A stretch of 64,000 nucleotides of DNA, from contig NZ_CP070968.1 in NCBI RefSeq assembly GCF_017086445.1, forward strand, positions 1,054,001 to 1,118,000, read 5' to 3'. Source of the stretch: Brevundimonas fontaquae. Lineage in GTDB: Bacteria > Pseudomonadota > Alphaproteobacteria > Caulobacterales > Caulobacteraceae. The notes below the pieces were generated by a model, which made no database searches, was not told the origin of the DNA, and saw only the letters and a list, made by a program, of their open reading frames with translations. The translations under genes were made by a program, and so were the position numbers. Positions 7,438 through 17,161 of this stretch are shown piece after piece. Position 1 is the first letter of the stretch, and every line of letters starts with the position of its first letter.

Positions 7438-9198
7438 GTGGGGCATTTTCTGCATCTCGCCTGGTCGGACACCAGCCGCGTTGATCTGGCCAAGGCCCTC
7501 GTCGCCAAGGCTCAGGTGGAGGGCTTCACCCCGATCCAAATCATGGACCAGGCCTGGCTTGGAGTCCGCGGGCCCAGACCACCGAGGCTTCATCAACCCG
7601 GAGGCGACGATCTTATTGTGCTCGGCGATCTGTTCGATGCTCTCGACAACGATCAATGCGCGATCCCTAGGCGCGGTGAGGACGCGGATCGCGCCCGCGC
7701 TCTGATCCGTCGACACTGGGGGCGCTATATCGGGCTATTCAGGACCCCCCGTGGTCAAGTCCGGCAGATCGTCCGGGACCCGTCGGGCGCCCATGAATGT
7801 GCGGCGTGGCGGCGTGAGGGCGTCCAGATCGTCACCTCTGAACTTTCCGACTGGCTGATGGCGCTGGCGGCGCCCCCGGTGCAGATCGATTGGGATCGGA
7901 TTGGCGGCCTCCTGCGTGATCCGATCAATGCGACCGCCGCCAGTCCGCTCATTGGCATCCGGATCGCCGAAGCCGGCGATCTAACGGATCTCAATGCTGA
8001 GCGAGTTACTCCGCTCTGGCGGCCGGTCGACTTTACCGACGCCGTTACGACGGATCCGAAGGAGGGGGCCGCGAGCCTTAGGGATCGGATTGATGGCTGC
8101 CTCGCGGCGTTCGCCAGCGTCGTTGATCGGCCGGGCGTTGAGGTGTCCGGCGGACTCGATTCGGCGATCGTCGCGGGGTCCTTCAAGGCGGCGGGCGCTT
8201 CGCCAAGGCTCTGGTTCAACATGTTCGGCCCGTTTGCCGAAGGCGACGAGCGCCGGTTCGTTCGCGTCCTGGGGGATCGCCTCGGATTCGAACCGCACTG
8301 CGTCCAGAGGGCGGTCAAGGCGATGACGATGGAGGGGTTCGACATCACCGCAAAAGGACCGAGACCTGGCGTGAATGGCCGGGATTATTCCTTCGACGCC
8401 GCCGTCGCCTCAGCCTGTCTGGCTCATGGGGTCGACGGGCTGCTGACGGGAAAGGGCGGCGACGGCGTCTTTTTCCAGATGGGCGTCCCGGAGATCTTCG
8501 TCGATGTGCTCCGCGAGCGCGGGATCAGAGCGGTGTTCAGCCCTGCTCTGCCAAAACTGGCGAGGTGGACGCGGCGCTCGACCTGGTCACTCCTGAAGAC
8601 CGCCATGACGACTCCCAGGCGATTTCCGCTCGATCGGTCGGCCAGGGCCTTGTCGATCTTCAATCCCGACAGCGTGTCACCTCCAGGCGACCAGGCGCTG
8701 CACCCTTGGCTAAAGGGTCTGGAGGCCGTCCCGCCGGCCAAACGCCTTCAGGTGGAGTCCGTGGCAGCCGGCCTCGCCTACCAGAGCCAATGCCGACGGA
8801 CGGAAGCGGCTGATCTGATCCATCCGCTGCTTTCTCAACCGGTCGTCGAGCTGGCCTTGGGGCTGTCCGTGCCCCTCCTGACGGATGACGGTCAGGCCGA
8901 CCGGAGACTGGCGCGAGCCGCCTTCGCCGATCGCCTGCCGCCGGAGATCCTCCACCGTCGGTCCAAGGGCGAGATGACCGCCTATTTCGGACGCCAGGCC
9001 GCCGCCAGCCTTCCCTTCCTGCGAGAGTATCTGCTCGAGGGTCGGCTCGCGTCGCGCGGGATCATCGACCGGGCCAGGACCGAGGCTTTGCTCGACGTCG
9101 ATCGTCTGCTCTGGAAGGGCAGCGTGCCGGATTTCACGATGGCGGCGGTGACGGAGAGCTGGATTCGACGCTGGGAGGCGATCGGGGCTGCGGCGTGA
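7438..9198 (+). CDS. Lasso peptide macrolactam synthetase C (asparagine-synthetase-like)
   Basis: 586 residues, GTG start one base after the B stop codon. The N-terminal half resembles the glutaminase domain of AsnB but starts MGHF, lacking the catalytic Cys2, as usual for lasso cyclases. The C-terminal synthetase domain has the ATP pyrophosphatase loop SGGLDS (237-242) and a later KGGDGVFF motif. The enzyme adenylates the Glu9 side chain of the core and joins it to the Gly1 amine freed by B. The 3' end overlaps the convergent isopeptidase gene by 65 bases. No ABC transporter gene (D) is present, as in other isopeptidase-type clusters. Confidence 0.93.
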   Translation: MGHFLHLAWSDTSRVDLAKALVAKAQVEGFTPIQIMDQAWLGVRGPRPPRLHQPGGDDLIVLGDLFDALDNDQCAIPRRGEDADRARALIRRHWGRYIGLFRTPRGQVRQIVRDPSGAHECAAWRREGVQIVTSELSDWLMALAAPPVQIDWDRIGGLLRDPINATAASPLIGIRIAEAGDLTDLNAERVTPLWRPVDFTDAVTTDPKEGAASLRDRIDGCLAAFASVVDRPGVEVSGGLDSAIVAGSFKAAGASPRLWFNMFGPFAEGDERRFVRVLGDRLGFEPHCVQRAVKAMTMEGFDITAKGPRPGVNGRDYSFDAAVASACLAHGVDGLLTGKGGDGVFFQMGVPEIFVDVLRERGIRAVFSPALPKLARWTRRSTWSLLKTAMTTPRRFPLDRSARALSIFNPDSVSPPGDQALHPWLKGLEAVPPAKRLQVESVAAGLAYQSQCRRTEAADLIHPLLSQPVVELALGLSVPLLTDDGQADRRLARAAFADRLPPEILHRRSKGEMTAYFGRQAAASLPFLREYLLEGRLASRGIIDRARTEALLDVDRLLWKGSVPDFTMAAVTESWIRRWEAIGAAA

Positions 9199-11743
9199 CG
9201 GCTGGCACCCGCGCACCCGCGCCGAGTGTGCGGTCGAGGAAGATCACGATCTGGGCGTAGAGATCGCGGATGTTGTCCGGGCTCCAGAGGTGATGGCCTT
9301 CGCCCCAGTAGGTGAGGAGCCGCGCATCCTTGTTTTGACGCCAGAGCGCCGAGAACATGATCTCCGACTGGGTGCTTGGCAGAAGGTCACGGTCTCCATG
9401 AACGAGGAGCACGGGCGCGGTGATCCTGTCCGCAGCAAACAGGGGACTGTTACGCACATAGCGGTCGGGCGCGGTCCAGGGCGGGGCGCGCATGCGCCCC
9501 TGGCTCTCTTCGGCCCAGCCGATGCGTTGGCGGAGCGACAGGCCAAACTCGGGGTTGTCACGGTTGGACGGCGAGAATTCGCCCCACGCCGTTGCGAGAT
9601 CCGACAGGCCGGCCACGGCGATGATGGCCTTGAACCGATCCGTTTGGGTGGCGGCGACCAACCCCACATAGCCTCCGAAGCTGTGGCCCCAATGGGCGAT
9701 CCGGCCGGGGTCCAGATCCGGGTACTGGGCCAGGGCGGCGTCCACGACCGCCAGGACGTCCTTCGCGTAGTCCTCCGCCGGCTCCTTGTCCCGGTCGAGG
9801 GCGAGGACTGGGATAAGCACGGCGTATCCGCCTCCGACCACAAGGTGGGGATTGGCCCAGGCGTTGAGCGTTGCAGGTTCAGCCGGCGGGGCGGCGGGGC
9901 CTCCCGGATAGGACAGGACGACGAGAGGCGTCTTCTCGCCCTGCCAGCTGCGGGGGCGATAGAGCCAACTCGTGCGCTCGCGGCCGTCCGGGCCGAGGTG
10001 ACGCACCGGCTCGGGCGGCGGGAAATCGACCTCGGCCAGGTATTGGTTGATCGTTGCGAGGGTCCTTGGAGGACGGCCTGGCTGCTCCAGTCGCAAGCGC
10101 TGCACGCCGTTGTCGACCGAGCGTGTGATGACGCCCAAGGCTCCCGCGTACACTCCGAACCGCGCGTCTTCTTCGACGACCTCAACCGCGGGATCGAGTC
10201 CGGGCCGCAGGACGGCGCCGGCCGGCGTTCGCACCGCGAACCAGGACCGGCGCGGGGGCGAGTTGCGTTGATGGCGCTGCGAGTCCAGGTAGCCCGCCCC
10301 GTCAAAGCCGCTCAAAGTTCCTGCGGCCGCCGCCAATGGGTCCGCTTCGCCCGCAGCGGTCACCGCCCAGGGCCGGCCACCCGCGAGGAGTAGAAGGCGC
10401 TCACCGTCGATTGCGCCGATCTCGGACGAGGGCTGGGCCAGAGCCTCTGTCAGGTTGACCGGCCCGCCAGCGCCGAGCCGGTGCCAGTCGTCGCGCGCCG
10501 TCGACGGAGATCGTCCAAAGAGGATCGGACGGTCCCCGAGCCAGTCCGCATAGACGGTATTGAAGGCGGCGACCCCCCCGCCTGTGTAGGGCTTGAGGTC
10601 GCCCAGCGCATATCGCTCCGCCGCGCCGGTCGTCGGGTCGAAGGCGACGAGATCGCCTGCCGTCCAGCCGGCCGAACCCCGCGTCCAGACCAGCAGTCGG
10701 TTTGAGAGGGGGGACCAGCTGAGGAGGCTGGGTGCGACGTCCGCCTCGCCCAGGGGCGAGGACAGGTCGCCGGTTCTCAGGTCGCTGAGGCGGAGACGCC
10801 GCTCGCGGTCGATCGCCTGGGGCTCAAAGGCCCCGGCGGGATCAAAGGGGGCTGCGGCGCCCGTCTCGACCAGTGCCAGGTGGTCGCCGTCCGGGGCGAG
10901 TTCGAGGTCGTAGAACCGGCCGGCGGCGACCGTCGTGAACCGGCCGGTCGCCACATCCAGGCGAACCGCTTGGTTTTCGGGCATCTCGGGCATGTCCGCG
11001 GCGAAGGCGCCGCTGCCGAGCGTGGTCCGTTGCGCCGGCCCGCCAGCCTCCGTTGCGCGCCAGCGGGCGGCGAGGGCCCTTACGCCACGTCCGCCGCTGT
11101 CGAGCCATTGGGGGAGGGACCCATCAGGTCTGATCAGCAGGACAAGCTCGTCGTCCGAGCGCCACTGCGCCGCCTGGCCGAAGGTCGACAATTCCGGAGT
11201 CGGGGCGAACCATCGGACGGTCCGCGCTGGCATCTCGACGACCCCGGCCTGCCAGCGGCGGTCGCGCAGCCGGAAGACCAGAAGTCTGCGCCCGGATGGC
11301 GACCAAGGGCCGAGCACATGGCCGTCGCCCTCGCTTTCCGCCAGAAGCCGGCCGGCCGGCCGATTCCCGGCGAGATCGACCACCTCGAGACGGCTGACGG
11401 TCCAGGGATTGCGCAGACCGAACGCGAACGCGGTCGCGGACTCATAGGCTGGACGGTGCTCGAAGATGGCCCATCGCCCTGTGGGATCGACGGTTGCATT
11501 ACCGAATGACTCGGCGGCGAGCATGTCATCCACCCGGTAAGGTCGGCGTGGGCTCAATGCCGCCGGCGGCGAGACGGCATCAGCGGCGACCGTCACGCCG
11601 TCCTGCACCATGGATCGCGCTGATGTTGGGATGGTCAGGCCCGCCGCCAGGGCGGCGGCGAGCGAAACAGCGAGAATGCTACGGACAGGCGCGCGCCACC
11701 TGGCGGACGCCGTCGGGCGTCCGCTCACAGTCGAGTTTGACAT
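9134..11743 (-). CDS. Lasso peptide isopeptidase (AtxE2-like, S9 prolyl oligopeptidase fold)
   Basis: 869 residues. A hydrophobic signal segment at about 22-42 suggests export. A long beta-propeller-like region (about 70-600) precedes an alpha/beta hydrolase domain with Ser688 in GHSFGG, Asp786 in HGDRD and His817 in GEGHHLW, giving a complete Ser-Asp-His triad. Isopeptidases of this type cut the Gly-Asp/Glu macrolactam bond and linearise lasso peptides. The gene follows the TonB receptor by six bases and runs convergently into the C gene, overlapping it by 65 bases. The C-terminal tail is rich in Ser and Pro. A general dipeptidyl peptidase would look similar; the cluster context decides. Confidence 0.9.
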   Translation of the reverse strand: MSNSTVSGRPTASARWRAPVRSILAVSLAAALAAGLTIPTSARSMVQDGVTVAADAVSPPAALSPRRPYRVDDMLAAESFGNATVDPTGRWAIFEHRPAYESATAFAFGLRNPWTVSRLEVVDLAGNRPAGRLLAESEGDGHVLGPWSPSGRRLLVFRLRDRRWQAGVVEMPARTVRWFAPTPELSTFGQAAQWRSDDELVLLIRPDGSLPQWLDSGGRGVRALAARWRATEAGGPAQRTTLGSGAFAADMPEMPENQAVRLDVATGRFTTVAAGRFYDLELAPDGDHLALVETGAAAPFDPAGAFEPQAIDRERRLRLSDLRTGDLSSPLGEADVAPSLLSWSPLSNRLLVWTRGSAGWTAGDLVAFDPTTGAAERYALGDLKPYTGGGVAAFNTVYADWLGDRPILFGRSPSTARDDWHRLGAGGPVNLTEALAQPSSEIGAIDGERLLLLAGGRPWAVTAAGEADPLAAAAGTLSGFDGAGYLDSQRHQRNSPPRRSWFAVRTPAGAVLRPGLDPAVEVVEEDARFGVYAGALGVITRSVDNGVQRLRLEQPGRPPRTLATINQYLAEVDFPPPEPVRHLGPDGRERTSWLYRPRSWQGEKTPLVVLSYPGGPAAPPAEPATLNAWANPHLVVGGGYAVLIPVLALDRDKEPAEDYAKDVLAVVDAALAQYPDLDPGRIAHWGHSFGGYVGLVAATQTDRFKAIIAVAGLSDLATAWGEFSPSNRDNPEFGLSLRQRIGWAEESQGRMRAPPWTAPDRYVRNSPLFAADRITAPVLLVHGDRDLLPSTQSEIMFSALWRQNKDARLLTYWGEGHHLWSPDNIRDLYAQIVIFLDRTLGAGARVPAVTPQPRSPPSVESSSPSPPPS

Positions 11744-11749
11744 GGCGAC

Positions 11750-14746
11750 CTACCAGCGCTTGATCAGCTGGAAGGCGGCCACCCGGCCCAGCGGCCCGGC
11801 CTGACCCGGGTCGAAACCAAAGCCCTGAGGCGAATCGTAGAAGGGCGGATCCGCGTCGAACAGGTTTTGGACCGTCAGGGCGACCTCGATCCCTTCGGCC
11901 AGGCCGCGCCCGACGCCCGCCCAGCGAACCTGCAGGTCCGCCGTGGTGAAGGCATCGATCGTCCGTCCAGCGACATCGCGATAGTCGGAAGCGTGGTTGA
12001 CGCCGATCCGCGTCGACCAGTCACCGCGAGTCCAGGTCGCGGCGGCCTGGGTGCGCAGATCGACAGGGAAGCCGACGAGACCCAGGACATCCTCGCGGGT
12101 GGCGACGGGCGTCACACGCCGGCTGTAGTCCAGCAGATACGAGGCCGAAACCGAGAGACCGAAGGCGTTGTCACCCAGGGCGAAGTCGAAGTTGGCTCCG
12201 AGGTCGAAGCCCTCGACGGAGAGCTCGCCCGTGTTCGCCCATCGGCCGTCGAGGATCACCGAATAGGCCGACGCCGGATAGAGACTCGGCGACGTGAAGC
12301 GAGGGTCCGCCAGGAAGGCCTGGACGCGCGCCAGATCGGCGGGGTCGCCCGGTGTCAGACGCGTGACGAAAGGGGCCAGGCTGGGATCGACGAGGATGCT
12401 CGTGATGTTCTCAATCGCCGGTCGGCCGATCTTGTTCTCGAACCGGATATCGAAATAACCCGCACTGAAGCGCAGCCCGGGGCGCGGCGCCCACTCCATG
12501 CCGACCGTCAGACTCTCGGCGGTCTCAGGCTCCAGATCCGTATTGCCGCCGGACTGCAGGATGGCCACGCGGCTGACGCCTGAGTCGGCGACCGTCAGAG
12601 GACCGAGCTGCACACGATCGAACACCTCGGTGAGCGCGGGCGCCCGAAACGAAGTCCCCCAGCTCGCGCGAACCGTGACCGGCTCGGACGGCTGCCAGAT
12701 CAGGCCGATCTTGGGGTTGGTGGTCGAGCCGACGTCGTCATAGTGCTCGGCGCGGCCGGCGAGAGTGAGCTCGAGACGCTCGATCCCCGGCAGGGCGTTT
12801 GCGGGGCCGACCAGGGGAATTCGCGCCTCGGCGAAGACCGCGCCGATGTCACGCACCTGGGGATCGCCGATGGTGACGACCGGCGCGAGGCCTGAGGCTA
12901 AGTTGCGACTGCGACGGTTGAACGCTTCGCGCCGGAACGCCGCCCCCACCGCAATCCGCAGATCCCCGCCGGGTAGAGTCAGGGGCGATCCATCCAGCAT
13001 CAGGTTGGCCGAGCTGATCCGGCTACGATAACGGGACCAGGTGTAGCCCTGAGAGATGAAGTCGAGAACCGCCTCGCCGTTCGCGTCGCCTGATCCGAAA
13101 GGATTGAAGTAGCCGTCCCGCAGCGCGCTGTAGGGCGTAGCGAGATTGTCGGCGGTGTTTCCGAGCGCCTCGGCCAGGAAGGTGCTGTTCAGCTGATTGT
13201 CCGTGCCGCCCTCGCTCAGCTCCTCGGCGAAGGCGCCGTAGGCTTCCAGCGTCCAGTCTCGAGGCAGTGCGATCTCGATCCCGGTGGTGCCGCCCAGGCT
13301 TCGCGAGACGCCATAGCTTTCCGTCGGGCCCAGGTCGCCGATGAAATTGTAGGCGATCAGGTGAGAGGCGGCGCCCGTCGGCGAGACGAAGAAGGGGTTG
13401 GCGCGGCCGACGGTGAGGATGCTGACAGGGGCCAGGTTCGCGTACTCATAGGCCCGCCGACTGAAGCGCGCGTCCGCCGAGATTTCCACATGCGAGCCGA
13501 GGGTCTGTCGTACGCTGGCGTAGGCGCTGTGACGCTCCTGGAGCGGGAGGATGTCGACGCCTGCCCGACGATTGCCGAGATTGGCGCCGCCGGTCTCGAA
13601 GTCGGCCGGAGTTCGCGCCGTTCCGTCCGGCCCGGGCCGGATCGCATAGGTGCTGCGATAGGCGCCGCGCGCGGCGTCGAAGACCACGATACTGCCGGGC
13701 GGCCCATAGAAGCTGCGCCGGTCCGTCCCGCCCCAGGGCCTGAGGTCGCCTGTCGCCGTGTAGTCCCGGTCGGCTGAGTTCAGGGGAGACTGATGCTGGT
13801 ACTCATAGGACAGGAGCGCCGACCCGCCCTGCCATCGCGTCCCGACGAGATGAGACGCCAGCAGGTCTTCGCCTCCGCCTCGGGCCGCTGAGGCGCGCAG
13901 TCGCGTCTCCTGCCCCTCGTAGGTCCGCCGAAGGATGACGTTGACCACGCCGGCGACGGCGTCGGATCCATAGAGGGCCGAGGCTCCGTCGAGCAGGACG
14001 TCGACACGCTCGACCGCACCGCCGGGGAGCGCGGAGACGTCGGCGAACTCACCCTTCATGCCTGTACCGGCGAGACGTCGCCCGTTGACCAGCACCAGCG
14101 TGGCGTCGGCTCCCAGTCCCCTCAGATTGACGCCCGTCGCCGTCGCCGTGTTGCTGCCGAGGGAGTCGGCGCCGAGCAGCAGGCTGTTGGGCGTGGCGTT
14201 GCCGGAATAGGACTGCGGCAATCGGACCAGCGCATCGGCGACCGTGGCGTCGCCGCGTCGGTCGAGCTCCCCACGCGAGATGACCGTGACCGGAGACGGG
14301 GACCTGCCTGGCCCCCGCAGCAGCGTGCCGGTCACGATCACCTCGTCGATCTCGGTCGCCTCCCCTGGGTCCGCCTGGGCGTTGATCGATCGGCGCAGTA
14401 CGATCACGCCGGGACGACTGCGCGACCAGCGGATGCCGGTGCCTGCCAGCAGCCGCTGGAGCGCGGCCTCGGGCGGGTGACGCCCCGCGACGCCCTGTGT
14501 GCGCAGCCCGGCGACGAGATCGGCCGTGTAGAGCAGTTGCACATTGGCCTGTCGGGCGTAGGCGACGAGGGCGGCGTCCAGCGCCCCTCCGGCGATATCA
14601 AAGTCGCGGGCTGCACCGGCCGGACCGGCCTGGGTCTGGGATCGCGGGGGCTGAGCCGTTTGAGCGCGCGCGTCCGGCGCCAAGGCTGCGGCGACGATGG
14701 GCAGGAGCGCGACGCCGGCAAGCAGGCTTCGGGTGCGGATGGTCAT
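11750..14746 (-). CDS. TonB-dependent receptor with N-terminal STN signalling domain
   Basis: 998 residues from the ATG at 14746 (a GGAGGGGA ribosome site precedes it). Signal peptide, then an STN domain (about 45-120, FDIAGGALDAALVAYARQAN to GIRWSRSRPGVIVLRR), a plug domain (about 135-260) and a beta-barrel ending in FQLIKRW with a terminal aromatic residue. The STN domain is the part that touches FecR-type anti-sigma factors, and fecR and fecI lie directly upstream in the same direction. By analogy with astexin- and benenodin-type loci, the substrate is expected to be the lasso peptide itself, taken up for cleavage by the isopeptidase downstream (inference). Confidence 0.92.
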   Translation of the reverse strand: MTIRTRSLLAGVALLPIVAAALAPDARAQTAQPPRSQTQAGPAGAARDFDIAGGALDAALVAYARQANVQLLYTADLVAGLRTQGVAGRHPPEAALQRLLAGTGIRWSRSRPGVIVLRRSINAQADPGEATEIDEVIVTGTLLRGPGRSPSPVTVISRGELDRRGDATVADALVRLPQSYSGNATPNSLLLGADSLGSNTATATGVNLRGLGADATLVLVNGRRLAGTGMKGEFADVSALPGGAVERVDVLLDGASALYGSDAVAGVVNVILRRTYEGQETRLRASAARGGGEDLLASHLVGTRWQGGSALLSYEYQHQSPLNSADRDYTATGDLRPWGGTDRRSFYGPPGSIVVFDAARGAYRSTYAIRPGPDGTARTPADFETGGANLGNRRAGVDILPLQERHSAYASVRQTLGSHVEISADARFSRRAYEYANLAPVSILTVGRANPFFVSPTGAASHLIAYNFIGDLGPTESYGVSRSLGGTTGIEIALPRDWTLEAYGAFAEELSEGGTDNQLNSTFLAEALGNTADNLATPYSALRDGYFNPFGSGDANGEAVLDFISQGYTWSRYRSRISSANLMLDGSPLTLPGGDLRIAVGAAFRREAFNRRSRNLASGLAPVVTIGDPQVRDIGAVFAEARIPLVGPANALPGIERLELTLAGRAEHYDDVGSTTNPKIGLIWQPSEPVTVRASWGTSFRAPALTEVFDRVQLGPLTVADSGVSRVAILQSGGNTDLEPETAESLTVGMEWAPRPGLRFSAGYFDIRFENKIGRPAIENITSILVDPSLAPFVTRLTPGDPADLARVQAFLADPRFTSPSLYPASAYSVILDGRWANTGELSVEGFDLGANFDFALGDNAFGLSVSASYLLDYSRRVTPVATREDVLGLVGFPVDLRTQAAATWTRGDWSTRIGVNHASDYRDVAGRTIDAFTTADLQVRWAGVGRGLAEGIEVALTVQNLFDADPPFYDSPQGFGFDPGQAGPLGRVAAFQLIKRW

Positions 14747-14828
14747 GAGCAAGGTCCCCTCCGACGCAAGGGCGCGTCGAACAGGAGACGAAAGGACGCC
14801 GGCTCATCTGAGTTGAGAGCCGAAATTA

Positions 14829-15824
14829 TTATCCGCCGACGGAGCGCGCCGTCAGTCGGACGCGGCCGTCGGCCTCCGCTTGGGCCGTCAGGTCGAACAG
14901 GTCCGCCACGGCGGCCACGAAGGCCTCGCGATCGCCGGTGGCGAAGACGCCGTTGACCGGGACCGCGGAGATGCGGCGGTCCGCCAGAACGATCTTGTCC
15001 GGGAGATAGCGATTGACCTCGGCGATCGCCTCGCCGAGCGGCGTGTCCCGGAAGACCAGACGGCCCTCGGACCAGCTGGTCTCGACGGCCGGATCCACCA
15101 TGACGGGGGTTGCGTCGGGACGGACCGTCCGCACCTGCTGACCGGGAGCCAGACGCCACTGGCCCGCTGCGGTCCGTGCGTCCGTGACCGCGACCGCGCC
15201 CTGGACCAGGGTGACCTGGGCTCCGACGGCCTCGCGCCGCACGTCGAACACCGTCCCCAGGGCGGTGACCTGTGTGCCCCCCGCCTCGACCCGGAAGGGC
15301 CGCGCGGCGTCGTGGGCGACGGTGAACAGGGCCTGGCCCTGCTCCAGCACGATACGGCGTTCGCCGGAGGCGAACCGCACGCGCAGGCGCGTGTCGGTGT
15401 CCAACTGTACGCGGGTGCCGTCGTCGAGGGCGACGGTCCGCCGGCCCCCGACCTCGGTCTCGTAGACGCCCCGGTTCGGCAGCCAGAAAAGAAGGGCGAC
15501 GGCGATCGCCGCCGCGGGGACAAGCGCCAGCGCGGCAGGGATGAGGCGTTGGGATTCCGCGCGGCGCGCCCGGGGCTTTGAGGCCCGGAGCGTAGCCTGG
15601 GTCAGGGCCTGAATGTCGGGGTCCGACGACAGGGATCCGGTGGTTCGCCACAGCGCCTCGACCTTGCGATAGGCCTCGGCGTTGCCCGCCGTTTCGCGCC
15701 AGGTCTTGAACGCATGGAGCGTATCGGCCGACACGGGGCGCTCCCCGAGGCGGACGTGCCATTCGGCGGCTTCACGGTCCGCAGCGCCGACCGCGCTTTG
15801 CGGGTCGCTCATGGCGTTCCCCAT
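14829..15824 (-). CDS. FecR-family anti-sigma factor / sensor
   Basis: 331 residues; an internal ATG at 15812 with GGGGA upstream is an alternative start. The N-terminal cytoplasmic part (about 10-90) includes AAEWHVRLGERPVSADTLHAFKTWR, the FecR N-terminal domain. One transmembrane helix lies at about 95-115, and the periplasmic FecR domain (VALDDGTRVQLDTDTRLRVRF to FRDTPLGEAIAEVNRY) follows. It would relay occupation of the STN-TonB receptor to the sigma factor encoded four bases upstream. Confidence 0.92.
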   Translation of the reverse strand: MGNAMSDPQSAVGAADREAAEWHVRLGERPVSADTLHAFKTWRETAGNAEAYRKVEALWRTTGSLSSDPDIQALTQATLRASKPRARRAESQRLIPAALALVPAAAIAVALLFWLPNRGVYETEVGGRRTVALDDGTRVQLDTDTRLRVRFASGERRIVLEQGQALFTVAHDAARPFRVEAGGTQVTALGTVFDVRREAVGAQVTLVQGAVAVTDARTAAGQWRLAPGQQVRTVRPDATPVMVDPAVETSWSEGRLVFRDTPLGEAIAEVNRYLPDKIVLADRRISAVPVNGVFATGDREAFVAAVADLFDLTAQAEADGRVRLTARSVGG

Positions 15825-15827
15825 CGG

Positions 15828-16328
15828 CTACAGCCGCAACTGGGCTGCGCAGTGTTCGAGGGCCTTACGCATCCGCCACTGAACGGTGGTGACGGGGAGG
15901 TTCAGACGCTCGCCTATCTCCTGATACTCCAGATGGGCGAAACGGCTCAAGACAAAGACCTCCTGCAGATTGGGCGGCATCGACAGAACGATCTGCTTGA
16001 GGAGGACGGCATCGATCTGGGCCGCCGGATCCGCCTCCGGATCCGCGCCGACCCGATCGCTCGACGCCAGGGGACGCGGCCCTCGGCGGCGGGCCCGGTC
16101 GATGACGAGATTGTCGACGATCCTGAGCAGCAGCGCCTTGGGGTGTTCGATCCGCCCGTCGCGGCTGTAGGGCGCCGCGCGCAGCCAGGCTTCCTGGGCG
16201 AGATCCTCTGTCTCGTCTCCAAAGCGCTTGCGCAGACGTCCCTTCAGCCAGCCGGAATAGGCGCGATAGAGGTCGTGGAGGCCGGCGTCGGCCGCCTTGT
16301 CTCCCACACCTCCAGTTCGATCCGACAC
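15828..16328 (-). CDS. ECF RNA polymerase sigma factor (FecI-like)
   Basis: About 166 residues from the GTG at 16328, chosen because GGAGG stands 8 bases before it and homology begins there; an open frame extends further upstream to 16457 but looks non-coding. Sigma region 2 (LYRAYSGWLKGRLRKRFGDETEDLAQEAWLRA) and region 4 (LSMPPNLQEVFVLSRFAHLEYQEIGERLNLPVTTVQWRMRKALEHC) are both present. With FecR and the STN receptor it forms a surface-signalling relay, likely driving its own operon and perhaps the lasso genes. Confidence 0.92.
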   Translation of the reverse strand: MSDRTGGVGDKAADAGLHDLYRAYSGWLKGRLRKRFGDETEDLAQEAWLRAAPYSRDGRIEHPKALLLRIVDNLVIDRARRRGPRPLASSDRVGADPEADPAAQIDAVLLKQIVLSMPPNLQEVFVLSRFAHLEYQEIGERLNLPVTTVQWRMRKALEHCAAQLRL

Positions 16329-16367
16329 GGGCTCGCCTCCAGATGACGAGGCGAGCCCGGCCGAAGC

Positions 16368-16449
16368 ACCGGGTGTTGAGACCATGCTTGAGGCATGCGC
16401 CGACGCCTTTAGCCTCCAGGGGCTTGTCCCGGAGGCCTGGACATACGCG
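16368..16449. repeat. Dispersed repeat, copy 1 (upstream of fecI)
   Basis: The stretch from CACCGGGTGTTGAG to CCTGGACATACGCG resembles 27743-27809 in the same orientation. Shared blocks are GTTGAGA-C/A-CATG, GCATGCGCC, CGCCTTTAGCC and GCCTGGACATACGCG; copy 1 has about a dozen extra bases in the middle. Copy 1 lies in the upstream region of the sigma factor gene. Origin unknown. Confidence 0.45.
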
Positions 16450-17161
16450 CCGGCCACGCCGCTGCCGCGGAGCGAAGATATCGAATGATCGTCTCAAGCG
16501 AGGTTCTCACGCCTCGACGCCACCCGAGGGCGACGCACCCAAAGCTTGAATCAAGGGCGCGGGGTTTGCAAGCGGGGTGAACGAACGGCTTTGTCCCCGT
16601 TACCGACATTGCGGAGCCCTGCCCACTAGTTGATCCATGGACGTGCAACCTGATCTTCGCCAGCAGCAGGACATGGACAGTGATGGCTCTGCGAGGGCAG
16701 CTCATAACCTATAATATGACCCGGCTTTCGGGGGCTTATTATATGTTGGAGACGAGGTGCGACCCCGCTGTGGACGCAAGGAGTGAGCCCGCCAGAGGGG
16801 CGATGCGCCGTACGGCAAGAAGCCCATCTCTGTCGGAGAAACGTCGGGATGACGATTTATGAGGGCCTCTGCGGCCGCGACGGAGTCACTCGTTATGCCG
16901 CGCTGGTTCAGAAGGGGGCCTAGGCAACGGTAATGCCATCTCAAACGAGAAGGACCGCCCTTTTGCACTCCTCCCGAAGGCGGATCGTGTGGCGGCCCGT
17001 GACGCCGTTCAATTAGCTGGCCGGCGGTTAGGTTCAAGTGAAAAGCGCCGCGGCTCAGCGCCCCGATGACAGGAAATTGCGGCACAGCTTATCATGTCGT
17101 CTGTCGGGGTGGGCAACCGGAGCGGGATAACGAGATACGAATGCGCGGGTAGCCAGGGACA
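16450..17161. other. Intergenic region without a recognisable gene
   Basis: About 700 bases between the fecI upstream region and the nucleotidyltransferase-HEPN gene. A reverse-strand open frame at 16702-17085 (127 residues) matches nothing I know and has no clear ribosome site. The stretch 16710-16750 is AT-rich. This is the left edge of the accessory region, so decayed mobile DNA is possible. Confidence 0.5.

Noticed and set aside
16329..16457. N-terminal extension of the FecI sigma factor
   Set aside because: The 43 upstream codons show no sigma-factor similarity and the GTG at 16328 has a strong ribosome site; the stretch also contains the dispersed repeat.
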